Source: Carallia brachiata
Taxonomy: Eukaryota > Streptophyta > Magnoliopsida > Malpighiales > Rhizophoraceae
Length of the DNA: 64,000 bases
Assembly: GCA_021464245.1 (NCBI GenBank)
Contig: JADCRB010000016.1
Coordinates: forward strand, 3,217,250-3,281,249
Reading direction: 5' to 3'
Under the pieces are notes generated by a model. That model was not told where the DNA came from. It did no database searches and saw nothing but the letters and a program-made list of their open reading frames with translations. The position numbers and the translations under genes were made by a program. This document shows positions 63,700-64,000 of this stretch, piece after piece; position 1 is the stretch's first letter; each line of letters opens with the position of its first letter.

Positions 63700-64000
63700 A
63701 GGCCTTTTTGGTGTGGGCTTTTTTTTTTTGAACTTGCGTTTTTAAATTTGGGTTTTGGATTTAGATTTTGGCTTTGGATTTGAATTTTAGCTTTGGATTT
63801 GGATTTGGTCTTTGGTTTTGGATTTGGATGTTGGATTTGAAATTGGGCTTTAAGCTTTATTTGGGCCTGTACATGAGCATTAGAAATTTTTTTCTCCATT
63901 TTTTTCAAACTTTTTTTTCGAAATTATTTTGGAATTTTTTTTTTTTTTCTTTTGAATTTTTTTCTTTTTTTATTTTTTTGAATTTTTTTTCCTTTTTCTT
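63700..64000 (-). repeat. low-complexity spacer, minus-strand copy 6
   Basis: TTTGGATTTGG-type irregular repeats then T-rich sequence up to the window edge, the reverse of 28881-29162. Confidence 0.85.

Larger units (their letters stand above)
61524..64000 (-). mobile_element. minus-strand copy 6: 3' region, cut by the window edge
   Basis: From high to low: low-complexity spacer (64000-63700), TATA array (63690-63100), WOX (62993-62362), small-frame relic (62108 downward), 3' untranslated stretch, polypurine tract. The spacer normally follows integrase, so pol sequence may continue beyond 64000. Confidence 0.82.

Overview
This is a nuclear window from a flowering plant, most likely a eudicot. 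It holds one recognisable single-exon plant gene (a GeBP/DUF573-type DNA-binding protein, minus strand, 4178-5113). Most of the rest is AT-rich repeat DNA with long A/T tracts: Ty3/gypsy and LINE retrotransposons, MITE-like insertions and microsatellites. There are no operons, CRISPR arrays or ribosome-binding sites. I cannot name the species. LAYOUT: 1-1744 is the 3' part and 3' LTR of a Tat-lineage Ty3/gypsy element. 1745-8700 is intergenic DNA around the GeBP gene, with a MITE-like element, TA microsatellites and a diverged duplication. 8700-10986 is a broken L1-type LINE on the minus strand. 10987-13820 is intergenic, with a 36-bp-arm foldback and an LTR-like block. 13820-19529 is an old minus-strand LTR element with a gag remnant, interrupted by a well-preserved chromovirus (14260-18508) flanked by a 5-bp target duplication, TGAGC. 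20483-64000 is almost entirely one Tat-lineage family in both orientations: a long but broken plus-strand copy (20483-31675), deletion derivatives, a head-to-tail minus-strand chain sharing LTRs (33557-50681), a second gag-pol copy (53567-58088) and several inverted junctions. A coding-less Copia-like element (37250-41050, target duplication TGACC) sits inside one gag. MAIN DISCOVERY: downstream of integrase, in the sense orientation and before the polypurine tract, this Tat family carries a captured WUSCHEL-related homeobox (WOX) gene. Eight copies are visible. Together they show an ungapped WOX-type homeodomain (TRWQPSP..., ILEE-F-NNG, NVYFW-Q), a WUS-box (ETLPLF or ETLSLF followed by a V-H-P-S-D type tail) and a C-terminal EAR-like LELRL motif. 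This combination is typical of the WUS/WOX5/WOX7 group. In seven copies the gene sits directly behind a tandem array of roughly 50-bp units, most of which contain TATAAAAG. Behind the WOX gene lies a second conserved small open frame (MASPC...) with its own TATATATT box. Some copies (46878-50681, 43349-47851) have lost nearly all of gag and pol and consist of LTR, primer-binding site, TATA array, WOX, small frame, polypurine tract and LTR, so they are compact non-autonomous WOX carriers. All copies in this window are damaged by stops, frameshifts or deletions. Whether intact or expressed members exist elsewhere in the genome cannot be told from this sequence.
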